Assembly (NCBI GenBank): GCA_015179125.1
Contig: WHVA01000298.1
Location: 62,001 to 126,000, forward strand
Reading direction: 5' to 3'
DNA length: 64,000 nucleotides
Source of the DNA: Gautieria morchelliformis
Lineage: Eukaryota > Basidiomycota > Agaricomycetes > Gomphales > Gomphaceae
Part shown: positions 44,596 to 57,480 of the stretch, piece after piece
Layout of the letters: the number at the start of each line of letters is the position of its first letter
Numbering within the stretch: position 1 is the first letter of the stretch
Notes under the pieces: generated by a model
Seen by the model: only the letters and a program-made list of their open reading frames with translations
Told to the model about the DNA's origin: nothing
The model's database searches: none
Position numbers and translations under genes: made by a program

Positions 44596-47086
44596 ATGTC
44601 GACTCGACCTCAACTGTGGACAACAGAAGCCGAGATCGAGGAAGACCTAGCAGAGGTCGACATTAACTTGGCTCTAGGCAATTATGGTCAAGGGCAGGGT
44701 GTTTACGATGTCGGTCAGTGCTCAATGTCCTCTGGCCGGTCCTCACGTATTCATGAAATATCGGCTCACGCCCTCGGTTGGTGTAGGCGCTCCTCCCATG
44801 CTCAACGACACGACGTTGCTGGCAATGCAACAACAGATGGCACAACAGGCTGCATTTTCACAAATTCCAGACGTTGTGAAACGTGTCAGTCATCCATACC
44901 CATGTGTGACTGAGGGTACTCACATCTTGTAGTTCATCATTCACTTTCACCAAGCTGTGCTCGAGCAGAACGTGCCTGAGATCACCGTGGCGTACGAAAC
45001 GGGTTGGAATAGACTCACAGAGAAGTATTATGCCAAACAGGAGTGGCCAGAGGCTGAAGTGATTGCGCCGTTAGTGGGTGATGGTATATATTTTAGCAGG
45101 ACTTTAGAGACCCCTTTTGACCTTCGGTTCTGTAGACCCCATCTTCCTCATCTTATATCGCGAATTGTATTATCGGTACGTTAATTCTTGCTGGTTTTTT
45201 AGTCCTGCATCGATTGCTTAATCGCCTTATAGTCATGTATACTCGCGCCTCTCCCCAGACATCGACGATCGATTCCACTCTTACGAAAACAGTTGCGAGC
45301 TGTTTAACTATCTACTGAGTACGACTTGATTTCCTGTGCCTGAAGAGGTTTTCTTAATAAATTCCCTTCCTAGACTCGGATGCACCTCCTCCACTCTCCC
45401 TGCCCGATCAATGGCTATGGGACATAATCGATGAGTTTATATACCAGTTTCAATCATTCTCCGTATGGCGTTCTCGCGTTCGTCAAAAAAGTGAAGAGGA
45501 AGTTCAGTTACTAGCTGAGGGTGGTCAGGTAAGTTGTGACATGAGTTTGTTCCAATGGTACCGTTGGCTCAATTGTGTTCATAATTCCCAGGTGTGGTCG
45601 TGCTACTCAGTGCTCAATGTCCTCTATTCCTTCATCCAAAAGTCAAAAATCAACGAGCATATTGTGGCCGTCCAGCGTGGTGCAAGTTCCGAGGAAATCG
45701 AGTGAGCAACTCTCAATACCATCGTCGCCATTTTTTCAAACCATCTCTTTGAATAAAGGGAGATTGTGGGCGAATATGGCTCCAAGCCTCTCTACAAGAT
45801 GCTGGGTTATTTCTCTATCATTGGTCTGCTACGTGTGCACACGCTGCTAGGCGATTACACTCTTGCCCTCAGAGTGATGGATAATATTGAACTTAATCAA
45901 AAGGTGTCATATTGTCTGATTCTCTCGGAGAATAATCTGATTATATTCGCAGGCGTTCTTCACCCGCGTTACCGCATGTCATGTGGCCACTTATTATTAT
46001 GTTGGCTTTTGCTACTTGGCACTACGTAGATACCCTGACGCCACCCGGACTTTCGTCTCTATCCTCAACTTTATTTTACGGATGCGGTCATATCACACTC
46101 GAAGCTACCAGTATGATCAGGTTGGTTTACGACTCTCGCGATTGGTTAACGAATACTCAGCCAAAACCTTTCCCAGATCAACAAAACCGCGGATCGGATG
46201 TATGCCTTGTTCGCGATCTGTAATGCGCTTTCTCCCAGCCGGTTAGATGACAACATCCTCAATATCGTCAAGGACCGATATGGAGAACAAGTCACTAGGA
46301 TGTCGCGAGGGTGAGTGGCCCGTCTTTGTTGTATGCATTCGTATTGAAGACTGTGTATGGCCAGGGAGGAAGGTTTGCCGGCGTTTGAAGAATTATTCAT
46401 CTACGCATGTCCGAAATTTATCTCTGCAAACCCACCCCCATATCACGACCCAGCGCTGTTATCAACCTACCTCGCAACCCCATCACCATCGCTTGAACCA
46501 GCACAACACCACCTGGTGCTCTTCCTCTCCGATGTGCGGGGTCAACTAGCTGTTCCGACACTTCGAAGTTTCCTTAAGCTGTACACCAGCCTAGACGCCA
46601 AAAAGCTCGCCGGTTTTCTGGATAAGGACGAAGAAGACGTGGTGCAGGAAATGATGGTTATGAAACAGTCGAGTCGTAGTGTTAGTCGGATGGTTGGAGG
46701 GGATAAAGAGAAAGCGGGTGACGACCGTAATGGCACCGGCGCTCCAGGAGGGCTGCTAGACGGACAAACCATCTCAACAAGCGATTTAGACTTTGTGATA
46801 GATGAGGTAAATTTATCCTTGCCTTTCGTCAGTGAGATGCTGAAGGAGCACCCAGAACATGGTCCATATTGCTGAGTCAACGGTGGGCAGACGTTATGCA
46901 GGCTGGTTCATTAGGAACACGGAGCATGCGCAGCGTGTCCTCGATGCTCTTCGTGCCAGCCCTCTTCCCATCTCGACTACCGGGGGGGCAGCCAACGCTG
47001 GCGCCACCGGATTGAAAACTACCCCTCCGACCAGCACCCCCAAGCCTGCGTGGGGCTCTGTGAAAAAGGTGGAGGTGGTGGGTTAA
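44596..47086 (+). CDS. EIF3L: Eukaryotic translation initiation factor 3 subunit L, multi-exon
   Basis: A PCI-type subunit of eIF3 acting in 43S preinitiation complex assembly. The start is [17 protein letters not shown] at 44596. Family segments follow in order: [20 protein letters not shown] (near 45030), [27 protein letters not shown] (45140-45290), [20 protein letters not shown] (45610), [20 protein letters not shown] (45790), [14 protein letters not shown] (46085), [20 protein letters not shown] (46185), [19 protein letters not shown] (46395), the PCI region ([20 protein letters not shown], 46560) and DLDFVIDE. A final 49-nt intron (46807-46855) leads to [20 protein letters not shown] and stop at 47086. 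About ten short introns are needed; the eIF3l signature is unmistakable. Confidence 0.92.
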
Positions 47087-47406
47087 GTCGGATATGTATG
47101 TAGACAATTGCTGGAGTTTCTCGGCCACTAAGCTTGTCGCTCATGAGGTGCGCTGCTTGTGAACAGGTACACTTAGATATTCAGACCTTAACGATTACTA
47201 TTTCTCTTTACTGACTATAATTCATAACCACCACAATTGACCGGCAACATCAGAAACATGAGAATAAATAGATAGGTCTGTTGCATTGATGCGTGATGGT
47301 AAGTACGTGACGTGACCCGCTGCAGTTGTGTTGTGAGTTCCTCGCCGCGCTCGGGGGGGGCATTGTGGGTGCTCACGCCTACGTCAACGCCCGTGTCGAG
47401 TGCGCA

Positions 47407-49930
47407 ATGTCTCCCTTAGGTTCTGGAGCCGGGACTGCTCTGAATCCTGCCCTGTTGACCTGTGCGGGTGTGGCAACACTGGCAGCCACAGTGATCTCGT
47501 TTGGGTCCATTTACCTCCACCTCAAGAATTACCGCAAGAATGTATTACAACGGTTAGTTGCCAGTCCACTGAAATGCGAATGGATGCTCAATCTCTTCCA
47601 GATTGGTCATTAGGATAATGTTAATGATTCCCATTTATGCTATCTCCTCATTCGTCTCTTTGTTTTCCCTCCAAGCTGCATTTTTTATCGACGCAGTCCG
47701 CGACATATACGAGGCCTTCGTGATATACATATTTTTTCAGCTTCTCATCGCGTATCTTGGTGGAGAGAGATCCCTTCTCATTTTGTTACATGGGCGCCCT
47801 CCCGTTCGCCCATTGTTCCCACTAAACCTGTTCAAACGTGACCTCGACGCGTCGGACCCACACACCTATCTTATGCTGAAACGGGGTATCATACGTTCGT
47901 TATTATTCATACTGAGCATACCTGTTACTTAGGTTTCACATACAGAGTACGTTCAAGTGAAACCGGTGCTGGCGGCTGCTACTATCATCTTGAAGGCTCT
48001 CGGAAAATTCGACGAAGGAGACCTTAAGGCAGGCTCCGGTTACCTTTACATCTCCGTCGTACGTTATCCGTGCAATATCGCTAAGCAACTGCTCAGCGAC
48101 CTCAGATTTACAATGTATCCATCGGGGTTGCTCTGTACTGTCTCGCTATGTTCTGGGTCGTCGTTAGCGATGACCTGCGCCCATTCCGTCCAATGCCTAA
48201 ATTCCTTTGCGTTAAAGGCATTCTTTTCTTCTCCTTCTGGCAGTCTTTCTTCATATCCATCCTCGTTGCTGCTGGCGTCATCAGCCATCTTGGGCCGTAT
48301 ACAGAGGGTACGCTCGGGCTATTGCATCCGTGATAAACACCTCTGACCCTCCGTCGTAGCCTCATACATCTCACTAGCACTCACAGACTTGCTCATCTGT
48401 CTGGAAATGCCGCTATTCGCCATCGCGCACATGTATGCATTCTCACACACTGACTACATTGACCCCAATGTCCAGTATGCGGCTCGCATGCCCCTACGTT
48501 ATGCCTTTCGTGATGCATTCGGTCTTAAAGATGTCCTCGAGGACTCCAAAGCTACTCTTCGCGGTCAGGGAATGGATTATCGCGCCTTTGAACCTGCCGA
48601 AGGCAAAATACACCAAGGCTCAGGTCGCGACCGCAGGATCAGAGCAGGGCTTCGTTATGCTCAGGGTGGCAAGCGGAAGTATTGGCTCCCAATGCCAGAC
48701 CAGGAAACCACACTCGAGGCCGGCGCGAAACGCGGCGGAGGACTCGATGCTATGGACCGAGCACGAAATCAGGCAACAGGGGATGATGAAGAAGCGTACG
48801 CGCCGTTGTTCGCAGAGCAGGCTCGTGACGTCGTGCACATCGGCTCTGATTTGAGGTCGGATTCGGATTCAGACGATGATGGTTGGGACTACGACGGTTT
48901 CAGCTTGACTTACAGCGACCCCCACGCGAGTGACGATGAACTCTACGAACATAGCCGAGGGTACTTATTTGGCGATTACAATTACCCGTGCATCGATGTC
49001 AGTGGGGAAACAGCACGTCGGACTATGTGGGATGAAGAGGAGCGAATCTTACGAGATCAGCGTGCGGCGTACTTCTCACCGACTCGAAACCCTCGTGGAC
49101 GATTACTAGAAGAAGGGAAAAGTTATGGGGCTACTGAATCCCACCGTAATTTAGCACAGAACGGCGGTTCTGGCTCATCGCCAAGATTCAAAGGGAAGGA
49201 AGTTTGGAATCGTTATTCATTGAGAGAAGATGAACCTCTAGAGGAGGAGCAAATCAAAGGTGCGGCCATCATCGACATGGAGACCGACCGCATTCCAGAA
49301 ATGGTAGTTGGGGGCATGAAGATGAAATGGTCTAAGCAAGGCAGTCTTATGCCAGGGCATCAGCCCAAGGGATCTCCACCAAGGCCACCACCACGGGGTC
49401 GTAAGGGCTACGACCGGTCAGTGTCACCACGATCAGGCCCATCGTCTCCGAGTCGACCTAGACCACCGGTAACCTCGCCTTCACTGCATGCATCACAGGC
49501 ATTACTACCACCGGATGCGGTTGACCTTGTGGTTGAAGACACAGATGCAAGCGCAGAGAAGATGACGAAAGAACGGCGGAAAGGGGAGCCAAGTGTGCAC
49601 GGACAGGCTGGGGATCTGCGAGGATTGCGCAGAGTATACAGGCGCGAGTATGAAGCACGAGATGGTGAGGGCGGAGAGGCTAACGTCGAGGTGAATGAAG
49701 AAATGGGTCTTACTGGTGAAGGCGAAGGAAATGATGCTATGGACGAACCTCCGGAAGAGCTGGATGTGAAGGTTGTTGAACCGACCGCTGAGGAAGACAG
49801 CCGACTGCTTGGAGAACCAGAAACGGTGGAAGTGACTAATGTGACGGTGGCACGAGCGGCGACACCCCCATTACACGCCAGAGTGGACTTCACTAAGTAT
49901 ACACTGGAGGACGATAATCCTTGGCTCTGA
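47407..49930 (+). CDS. TMEM184/DUF300 family membrane protein, multi-exon
   Basis: A multi-pass protein of the OSTalpha/TMEM184 family, of uncertain function. It starts at 47407 (MSPLGSGAG) with a first hydrophobic helix, then YLHLKNYRKNVLQ. A phase-2 intron leads to VIRIMLMIPIYAISSFVSLF, RDIYEAFVIYIFFQLLIAYL, GGERSLLILLHGRPP, KRGIIQYVQVKPVLAA, GYLYISVVYNVSIGVALYCL, and then FLCVKGILFFSFWQSF. The long last exon (48389-49930) begins with the final helix and FSHTDYIDPNVQYAARMP. It continues as a hydrophilic tail of over 450 residues rich in Asp, Glu, Arg and Pro. The long tail is usual in basidiomycete members. About five introns. An upstream Met at 47326 is possible but gives a less typical N terminus. 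Confidence 0.87.
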
Positions 49931-51682
49931 CACTTTTCACGCTGGTTCACGTTCATGTATTTCCACCATGGTCTCTGTATTTTTGCTCCCGCTTGGAACA
50001 TTAGCATCGCACTTGCGTTACACTTCATAGCCAGCATGTTCGAATTCAATGTACAACCTGTTAAGCCAAAACTGGCTCACATTTCTAAAACATGTTGTCC
50101 CAGCTCCTCCACGCGCTCTGTAAAATCAGTTACATAATTCCACATGAATACTGAGCTTATCTCGTTATAGCAGAAGTATTGGGTATAGGTGTTCTTCGAG
50201 AAACCTCAGAACACCATCTCCGCGTTAGGCGTTAAGCAACAACCGTACGGTTAGAATCGACAGGCCAAGCAGCTTCTAAGACGGATGAAAACTGTGTGCC
50301 TCCGCGACGCATATTCTCTTGTTCGCCGTTGTTATTATAATCCGACTCGTCAGCCGCAACGTCTCGAAGGTTCAGAACTAGTCTCCCGGCCTACAACTCA
50401 TGAGAATGTGGCAGTAGCGAAAGAACTCAACCTTACTGTGATTGCAATAATGGAAATTAACCATCTTAACAGTATGAGGTCAGTCACACGGCTCAGCCAT
50501 CAGATGAAGGAACAACTCACAGTTCTCCAATTCCTTGCAAGTCCTCGGCACCGACCGCAAACAAAACCGTGACAAAAAGATACATGACTGCACCCAATGT
50601 CATCATATGATAGGTAGATTAGGTTATCACCAACCAAGCATACTGCACAACAAACAGGAGTATTACATATCAGCGTGTGCATGCCAGCCACTGAGAGGTA
50701 TTGGCAAGCCCACATTAAGCAGTACCCAGCTCCATCCCTGTAAAAGTACACTGAGTGGGAGAGCAAAGGGACGGATCCTACTGAACATACCTGAAGAACA
50801 CCTTCAATAACGGCGTTAAAGAGAAACCAAATGCTTTGACTCGTATAAACAATTTATACATGGTAAGACCGAAATAGAGGGCTAAAGGTAATGGGTATTC
50901 GCGCCAGGAAAATCAGCCAAATTGATGTTTAGGCGTACCTTGGAATGAGGTGACGAGTGCACTGTCAAATCAGCCAGACAACATTGGTGCCTGTGTTTAT
51001 CTGGTTAAGATATCTTCACTCACCCACTACGAAGCACCTCGTCTGTATTTGGTGCCATTGTACTGTAGCACCCTGGTAAAATACCTGGGAGAGGATCAGG
51101 CATGGTTACATCGGTTGGTTGAAATGTGAGTCCAATGAATGTAAGCGCGGACTATAATCATGCATGAGTGTAGTATGAGCGGAATGAATCGAGGGTAGTA
51201 TTGTAAGCTGATATTCACGACAGCTTCGGCTAACCATGGCATATTAATTAGGTTACAAGATTGCACAGGAATATGGCACACCTATCCATAGGCACGCTAG
51301 AATGACGCCAACTGTTTGCAACACATGTGAGTGTAAGGGTTACTTACATCATATCAAACAAATTACTTTGTTTGCGTTCATAATACAGTGCGTATATGCG
51401 AAGGATGATGAGGATATCAACAAATGGCACAAAGATAAGGGCACCCCTTCAACTGCGTAAGCCTACATAGCAAGTAACGAACAAATTCTTACCAGACTTC
51501 GAATTTGTTGAAAGGTGTGCAGCTATTTATGAGCACGTCAATGGACGCCCGTCTCCTAGCAGCATGAAAAGTGTTCCCTACAACTGCCAGAACTGTGAGT
51601 GAGCAATCGCGGCTACATTAATGTGGTAGTATCACCTCCACAGAGAAATTTGTAAATACTGATACTGTATTCACTCATTAGA
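49931..51682. other. Intergenic region, no gene recognised
   Basis: Only short open frames without family motifs. Likely degraded repeats; no LTR ends seen. Confidence 0.4.
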
Positions 51683-52086
51683 TATGTGGATGGTAAATAG
51701 CGAGGGCTGTGATATACCGTATGCGTTGACGACCAGATAGCCCAACGCATAGTATCGGATGAGGACATGTAGAATACTTATCTTTGTCCACGGGGCCCTA
51801 GCAGGCATGTTTCATATTAAACCGGATTCAAGGTAAAATGTTGAGTAGCGTACGACCAGACATATTTTATTTCTTGCCCCGAAGTGATCAATATTTCGTA
51901 CAACAGTAACGCGGCAGCGGCCACTGAGATATTCAACATACACGTCATGAGATGGCATGGGCGGCAGGATCAAGTTGTGCCTCACTGTTATTCAGAGTGG
52001 TGACGTGAAATGACCAAAGGACCGGGACGAGCTCATCCATGAGGGGCTGGTGTTGGTGGTTAGGTAGTACCGAGATCCAATGTGTG
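51683..52086. repeat. Dispersed 400-bp repeat, uninterrupted copy
   Basis: From GATGGTAAATAGCGAGGGCTG to GAGATCCAATGTGTGG. A second copy is split in two at 54737-54861 and 57481-57711 by the transposon at 54862-57480. This copy therefore shows the empty target site (GATCAATATTTC). Confidence 0.75.
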
Positions 52087-53038
52087 GCGGCACTCAATTG
52101 TTATACCTGCTTGGCGATCAGCATCATGGCATACCTATTAATTCATAGCTAGGAGCCGTTGTTGGACCACTCTGCCGGGTTGTTGAACGACATGAAGTTT
52201 GGCATCGACAATCAGCCAGCTCTGTGGCGTTGACGGCTGTTGAAGATTCGATGATCTGCATGTGGGAAATGTTTCATGGCCAGAAAGCAGAAGCGCGCTC
52301 TCATACAACCTTATGGACTGCGAGCCTTATCACAATCTGTCGCTCGGGGATGTATTCGAACGGTTGCGCAGCGTGCACATCTCCGACTTGACGATCATCT
52401 GTTGGATCTCGAATTTGGAATTAGGTTGATCTCCGCATGAAGGAGGAGTGTTAGGGGCAATGGTGGGCACAGCACAATAGAAGACAGCATGACAGTTAGG
52501 ATCACCTCACGATTCTGGCAAGAAGACAAAGATATATGTGATGCCACCGCCATACTCGTCATGCAGCTCTCAGGCTCTTGTTATTTCAATATGGGGTCAG
52601 CCTCACGATATGATACAACAAGATGCGCCCTCGATTCTGCGGTGAAACGTATGGCACCGTTAGGGAACAGCGGTCGGAGCCAGTGGCTCATACAGCATTG
52701 GTGCGTTTTCACATTTAAACGGGAGTCACGGCACCGTTGATGAGATGCACCCACCACCCACAGTTTGGTGTCATGTAAGTATTAGTCCTCTCGTCCTCAG
52801 ATTAGACTGGGAGTAAATTTAGAATCATGAGAAAGCGTTATTGTATCCGGCATCCCTCAAATTGATCAGGTCAGGCACAGTAGTACAGGCCAATGATACG
52901 GCAATGTTTCAAACGAATGCCTGTTGAGGAGCTGTCCAGGGTGAAGAATCAGCGAAGACACCTCCCATGAACATTTGCGGCAGTTGAGTCTAATACAACA
53001 AACAACCAAGCGTCACCTTCATAGACAATACCACAATC
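52087..53038. other. Intergenic region, no gene recognised
   Basis: Short open frames only, no motifs. Confidence 0.4.
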
Positions 53039-53892
53039 TCACAATCTATCCACTCCACGGGAACGGTCATAATCAGGCGCATCATACCGCGACCGCCTTT
53101 CCCGAATTCCCCGATCGTACCGATCCCTCTCCATTTCACGAGCACCCCGCGGACGGTAGCCATCGTGATCTGGGGACCGGGACCTGGATTTTCCACTCGT
53201 TCTCCAGTTCAAACCTCTCGGGGACCGCGAGCGGGACCGTGACCGTGCAGAGCGTCCCCTCAAAGCATCGTACTCGTCGTCACCGTTCTTGTTTGCAAGT
53301 CGCCGATCATCACCCCTGGCGCTCCCTTCTCGAAGTCTCAGTAAGCGCTTCAGTTCTTTCCGCTCTCGTTTCTCCTCCTTGCGCTTCCTCCGCTCTTCCT
53401 TCCGTCGCCGTTTTTCTTCTTTATCTGCAAGTATGGACGGATCTTCTAGTGACCTCGGCTTTTCTCCACCTTCAACCGCCGAGCTTCCGGCTTCAGCTCC
53501 AGGAACAGGTCGGACGGCAGGTTTGAAACCCCTGGGTGATTCAAACTAATGAGGAGGAATGTGTCAAATGATACCAGAAACACCAACAGTGCCACTGCTA
53601 ATGCATCCTCCTCTGCCTCCTTGATTTTCCTGATCTCTTCGAGTCTTTCGGCCTCGCTGTTGTCCAAGTCACGGTTATACCAATGCACATCTTTGTTTTT
53701 TTGCCACCGGCCGGTTGGGGCGTTGATAGAGTGACCTAGATAGTTCTTGGTACGAAGGGCTCGCTGAATACCTCCAATCCGAGATGAGATGACATTGAGC
53801 CTCACCTCGCGGTCCTTATCAGCAGAGACGTCACTCCACTTAAACTCCCCTTGGCCACCACGTGTTCCACCGCGGATAGGTCCATCAAACAT
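53039..53892 (-). CDS. MMTAG (multiple myeloma tumour-associated) family protein
   Basis: A small nuclear-type protein of unknown biochemical role. The N-terminal MMtag motif is clear from the start at 53892: MFDGPIRGGTRGGQGEFKWS, then NYLGHSINAPTGRWQKNKD and VHWYNRDLDNSEAERLEEI. An intron of about 60 nt (GTTGGTGT ... CACCCAG, near 53594-53533) joins LAVAL to GFKPAVRPVPGAEAGSS. A very basic coiled segment follows (KEEKRRRKEERRKRKEEKRE), then an Arg/Ser-rich tail (RSARSRSRSRSPRGLNW) ending RSRGVDRL at 53039. An insertion in the N-terminal motif (VRLNVISSRIGGIQRALRTK) may be an unspliced intron. The RS-like tail suggests an RNA-processing link, by inference only. Confidence 0.8.
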
Positions 53893-54736
53893 GCTGAAGA
53901 AAACGCGCTAGTAGTCCAAGGACTGGTTTAGGATGGTCGCTGTTGTGTGTTGAATTGAAGCTCCGGCGATTCTCCGATTGCGTCGTTGATAGATGCGCTT
54001 GCGGTCGGCACAGGCAAGTAGGCGGTTAGGAATGTCCGGTTCCTTGGTGGTAGTTTCCCAGTCGAGAGCTCAGCGCTCAAACTGTGGACGGAAAATCAAA
54101 AGACCGGTTTGCCGTTTGCCAATCTTTACATATTGGGAAACAAAGTTTAACAACTAGGACGTGTACGGGTGTGGCTTCCCTCAACTCTGTAAGGAGGTTC
54201 AGACACTCCGACTCAGAAACTACGACTACATACATACGGCCGTCAGTTGAAGATCGGGGCTTGAGAGAGCCCGCGAATGTTCGGAAGAGTATAAATTCTG
54301 CTGGGAAGACGGAAGTTCTGCATCGCCCCCTCAATCCTTCTAGATATGCACCGGCAGGCTGTGCTCTGCAAACTCTTCTGGGTGCTGTGCCCGATGTCCA
54401 CGGTTGGTCATGAGACTGGGTACCCGTCACCGCCTCATTTCCCCATCTTGGGGTGGGAGATTGGCATTGAGGGTTACCCAGGCCCTTGGTCGCCGGGGAC
54501 GATATATCAGGTGCCCGAGCACGTCGTGTGCACTCCCCGCGCGCAGCCCGGGGCGACGCGCGTGCTTCACGCTCAATTGGTACTAGCTTCGCCAACTGCG
54601 ACTCAGTTTCTGGCGCATGCTGAGCTTCGTGACCGCATGATAATTTATCACATAATTCGGCAGAAATTATCTGCAATGATACTTAGCAGCTAGAACCAAC
54701 TTCATTGAATCATCGTTGCACGCACTTACAGCTGTG
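53893..54736. other. Region with a 199-codon open frame of unknown status
   Basis: Minus-strand 54676-54077 is open for 199 codons but shows no domain, signal or splice pattern I recognise. The opposite strand is also partly open (54346-54693). Not called as a gene. Confidence 0.35.
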
Positions 54737-54861
54737 GGCGATGGTAAATAGCAAGGGCTGTGATATACCGTATGCGTTGACAACCGGGTAGCCCATTCAA
54801 GGTAAAATCAGTTGAGTAGCGTACAACCAGATATATTTTATTTCTTGACCCGAGGATCAAT
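54737..54861. repeat. Left half of the split 400-bp dispersed repeat
   Basis: Matches 51683-51900 with an internal deletion of about 90 bp, and ends in AAT, the left target duplication of the adjoining transposon. Confidence 0.7.
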
Positions 54862-55319
54862 CACCGCGTTTTGTGGGGTCAAATTTGCCATCCAAATAGA
54901 TGAGTCCAGCCGGGCATTTAGCGCCGTATTACAGTGTGATTACCCCAACACACCGAACACTCAGTAGATCCGCCCCCATATCTTTGGGCCAAAAATCCAA
55001 ATTTATCCAATGCTCTAGATACACTGTCTAATTCCCTCGTCAAGTATTTTAGCTCCCTGACATCTAATTAAGTTCGAAAGATAGCTACGCTCGAGTACCA
55101 AATATACTCGTCCACGTTTGCCCCAGTCCGCACACAGCTCATGATCACAGAGCAAATACATGCTCCGACCTACACCTAGGCCGCACTTACGCATTTTGAA
55201 TACATTAGACTACTAATCACCACTTTATATCAATTGGACAACTCAGGCCACAGCGACATACAGCGGTATACACACAAAGCACGTAAACATATAATTATTG
55301 CTCACATATATATAGTAGT

Positions 55320-56857
55320 TCAATCCAAATTAAATACGACCTCAACACGTTGCGTCATGCGGTGCGGCTGCAGCCTGTCGTGAGGGAACGGCCACCGAGC
55401 CATGCTGCAGCTGCTAGTGCAGGAACCTCCCATACATCCTCGGGGTGAGCGTCTCGTCAACTGACGCCGCGGGCATCGGGAGGAACAACACCATTCAGCG
55501 AAACACGTGCAGAAGCAAAATGGCAGCCAACACACCTGAGCAGAAATGCGCCTCAGAACCAGCCCATCAGGAAGAAGCACTCAGGTGCATACCGCAGGAT
55601 CCCCAGTGCTGCAGACACTAGCAAGATGCACGTCGGGCAAACCATCCCATCCCGTCCGCCCCACGCACCTCTGCGAAGAACATGTCCCCCAGCTCGACGC
55701 CGCAGCACGTCCATGCCGTCCCAAAGCTGAACAAGAATATCACCAGATGCATGTAGTCCTCGAATATCAGGACACCCATGGTGTGGAATAGGCACACCAT
55801 GTCTGTGCAGCGTCAACGTCAGTGCAAGCGCGAGGACGCGACGGGGGTTAGGATGGGTGCATGCACAAATAAACGGACCATTGTGATTGGACTCGTTCCC
55901 ATAGTTTGTCGTGCCACGCTCTGATCTCCGTCTCCTCCATGATTGCCTGAAGGTCGCACTGCTAGCGAGTAGACATCAGAAAGTAAATCAAATAGAAGCA
56001 AGGAAGCGCAGCGGCCATTGTAGATAGCAGAAAGTAAATCAAATTAAAGCAGCCATCAATGCAAAGGCAGGCCGCACAACTTAAAGCAGACCCTGACGCG
56101 TGACATACCTTGTTGAGGTTGTTCAGTGGCTTCGGATCTGAGTAGACTTTCTCGTGGAAACGTGACACAAAGCGCAGCAGCCCCATGTATGCCACGAGGT
56201 GTACGTCGTGCGCGTGGTTGTACCTGCCCGCCGGAATCCGCGTCGTCAACATTGTGTGCCACGCAGAGCGCAGCAGCAGCCTCAGCACTGGAAGAAAGCC
56301 CCGCTGCAGCACAGCGCACTTACCGGCTCCGCCGATACCATGCCTTCTGGGAGCTTGTTCGAGCTGTGGTTTGGGTACATGTGTGTGTGGGGGTGGGCAG
56401 GCGGCGACCCCGCGAGCGGGTAGGCGTGCGCGTGCTGCGTGGGCGTGGGCGTGGGCGAGGGCGAGGGCGGGAGAGCATGTGTGAGTGGAGTGGGGTACGC
56501 GTTGGGCGCCGGCGCGGGTCCGTTCCCGTTCCTAGGCGGCGTGCGGGGCGGGATCGCGAAGACGCATTTCATTTGCCCGCGGGTCGGCGGCGGGGTTTGG
56601 GGGGCTCTGGGAGGGGGCGGATAAGGGCAAGGGTGCGGTGGCGGCGGCGGTGGTAGGCGCGGGTAAGGGCGATTGCGGGGCGTGTGTACCGCTGCGGGTG
56701 AGCCTGTAGGTGCTGAGGGCGCCGGCGGCATGTGTGTGCGGGGGTGCGGGGATGTGCCGTGCGCCAGCATGGCCGTGGTCCACCACGGCGTGCTGCGGAT
56801 CGTTGCATCCTCCTGTGCGCCTGTCGGCTTCCCCCACTGCGTCGACGAGTGGTCCAT
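55320..56857 (-). CDS. Membrane-protein gene carried inside the transposon
   Basis: Family not identified. Exon 1 starts at 56857 (MDHSSTQWGKPTGAQEDA) and is very rich in Pro, His and Ala for about 150 residues. A phase-0 intron of about 36 nt ending at CTGCAG (near 56302) leads to RGFLPVLRLLLRSAWHTML, PAGRYNHAHDVHLVAYMGLL and RFVSRFHEKVYSDPKPLNNL. After another intron, CDLQAIMEETEIRAWHDKLW follows. A further intron leads to hydrophobic, Cys/Trp-rich segments (LFHTMGVLIFEDYMHLVIFL, FSFGTAWTCCGVELGDMFFA) and, in changing frames, CWLPFCFCTCFAEWCC. The upstream exons look under coding constraint. The part below about 55650 has stops and shifts, so the 3' end may be decayed or wrongly spliced here. 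Confidence 0.5.
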
Positions 56858-57115
56858 GTTGTAGACAATCAGGCACAACATACCTGGTCCCAGCCGCTCC
56901 CAAGACCTAAGTCAACTCTCCCCAGTCCCATAACAGCTCGCAGATCTCAAAACAAGAAATAGGAGAAAGTAAAAGCAAAACAAAGCTCACGTGATTACAA
57001 AATGACATTAGTAGGAGTATAATTTGTTGAAGTCCAGCATATGACCCCGCCATATGGACTTGCATTTGCGCAAAAGCGTTGTGATGGGATGGAACGATCA
57101 ATAGAGTAGCCAGCT

Positions 57116-57345
57116 GGAGCTGGCTAGATACCGTTGGACAGCATGCTTATGGGTTATTCTCAGGTTCGAATGCCTGGTCTAGACGCATCTGGTCGATCCC
57201 TTTCGGAAGCAGGCCGAGGCACTCGAACAATAAATAGAGTAGTTGGGTGGAGCTGGCTAGATATAGTTGGACAGCATGCTTATGGGTTATTCTCAGGTTC
57301 TAATGCCCGGTCTGGATGCATCTGGTCGATCCCTTTTGGAGGCAA
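57116..57345 (+). repeat. Tandem pair of tRNA-like (SINE-like) units
   Basis: Two copies of a roughly 120-bp unit begin near 57116 and 57239 (GAGCTGGCTAGATA, GTTGGACAGCATGC, TTATGGGTTATTCTCAGG). Each has TAGATACCGTTGGAC-like sequence and then GGTTCGAATGCC (57171-57182; decayed to GGTTCTAATGCC in copy 2). These resemble RNA polymerase III A and B boxes about 35-40 nt apart. Confidence 0.45.
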
Positions 57346-57480
57346 TCATCGCCTGAGAATAGATGCCATATGCGAACGTTTGGTAGGGTAACTATACATC
57401 CGCGTCAGCCGGCAGCTTATGGCCGGCCGCATTGACTAATATTGACTTTCAATCCGATTTTCAACCGCCAAAACGCGGTG

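Larger units (their letters stand above)
54862..57480. mobile_element. DNA transposon with CACCGCGTTTTG termini, AAT target duplication (2619 bp)
   Basis: It begins CACCGCGTTTTG (54862-54873) and ends CAAAACGCGGTG (57469-57480), a perfect 12-bp terminal inverted repeat. It is flanked by AAT at 54859-54861 and 57481-57483. The empty site at 51683-52086 has a single AAT. The terminus matches the element at 22303, so they form one family. No transposase was recognised. It contains a multi-exon membrane-protein gene (55320-56857) and a tandem tRNA-like repeat near its right end. Confidence 0.85.

Noticed and set aside
54077..54676. 199-codon minus-strand open frame
   Set aside because: No domain, signal or splice partners recognised, and the opposite strand is partly open too. 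Insufficient to call a gene.
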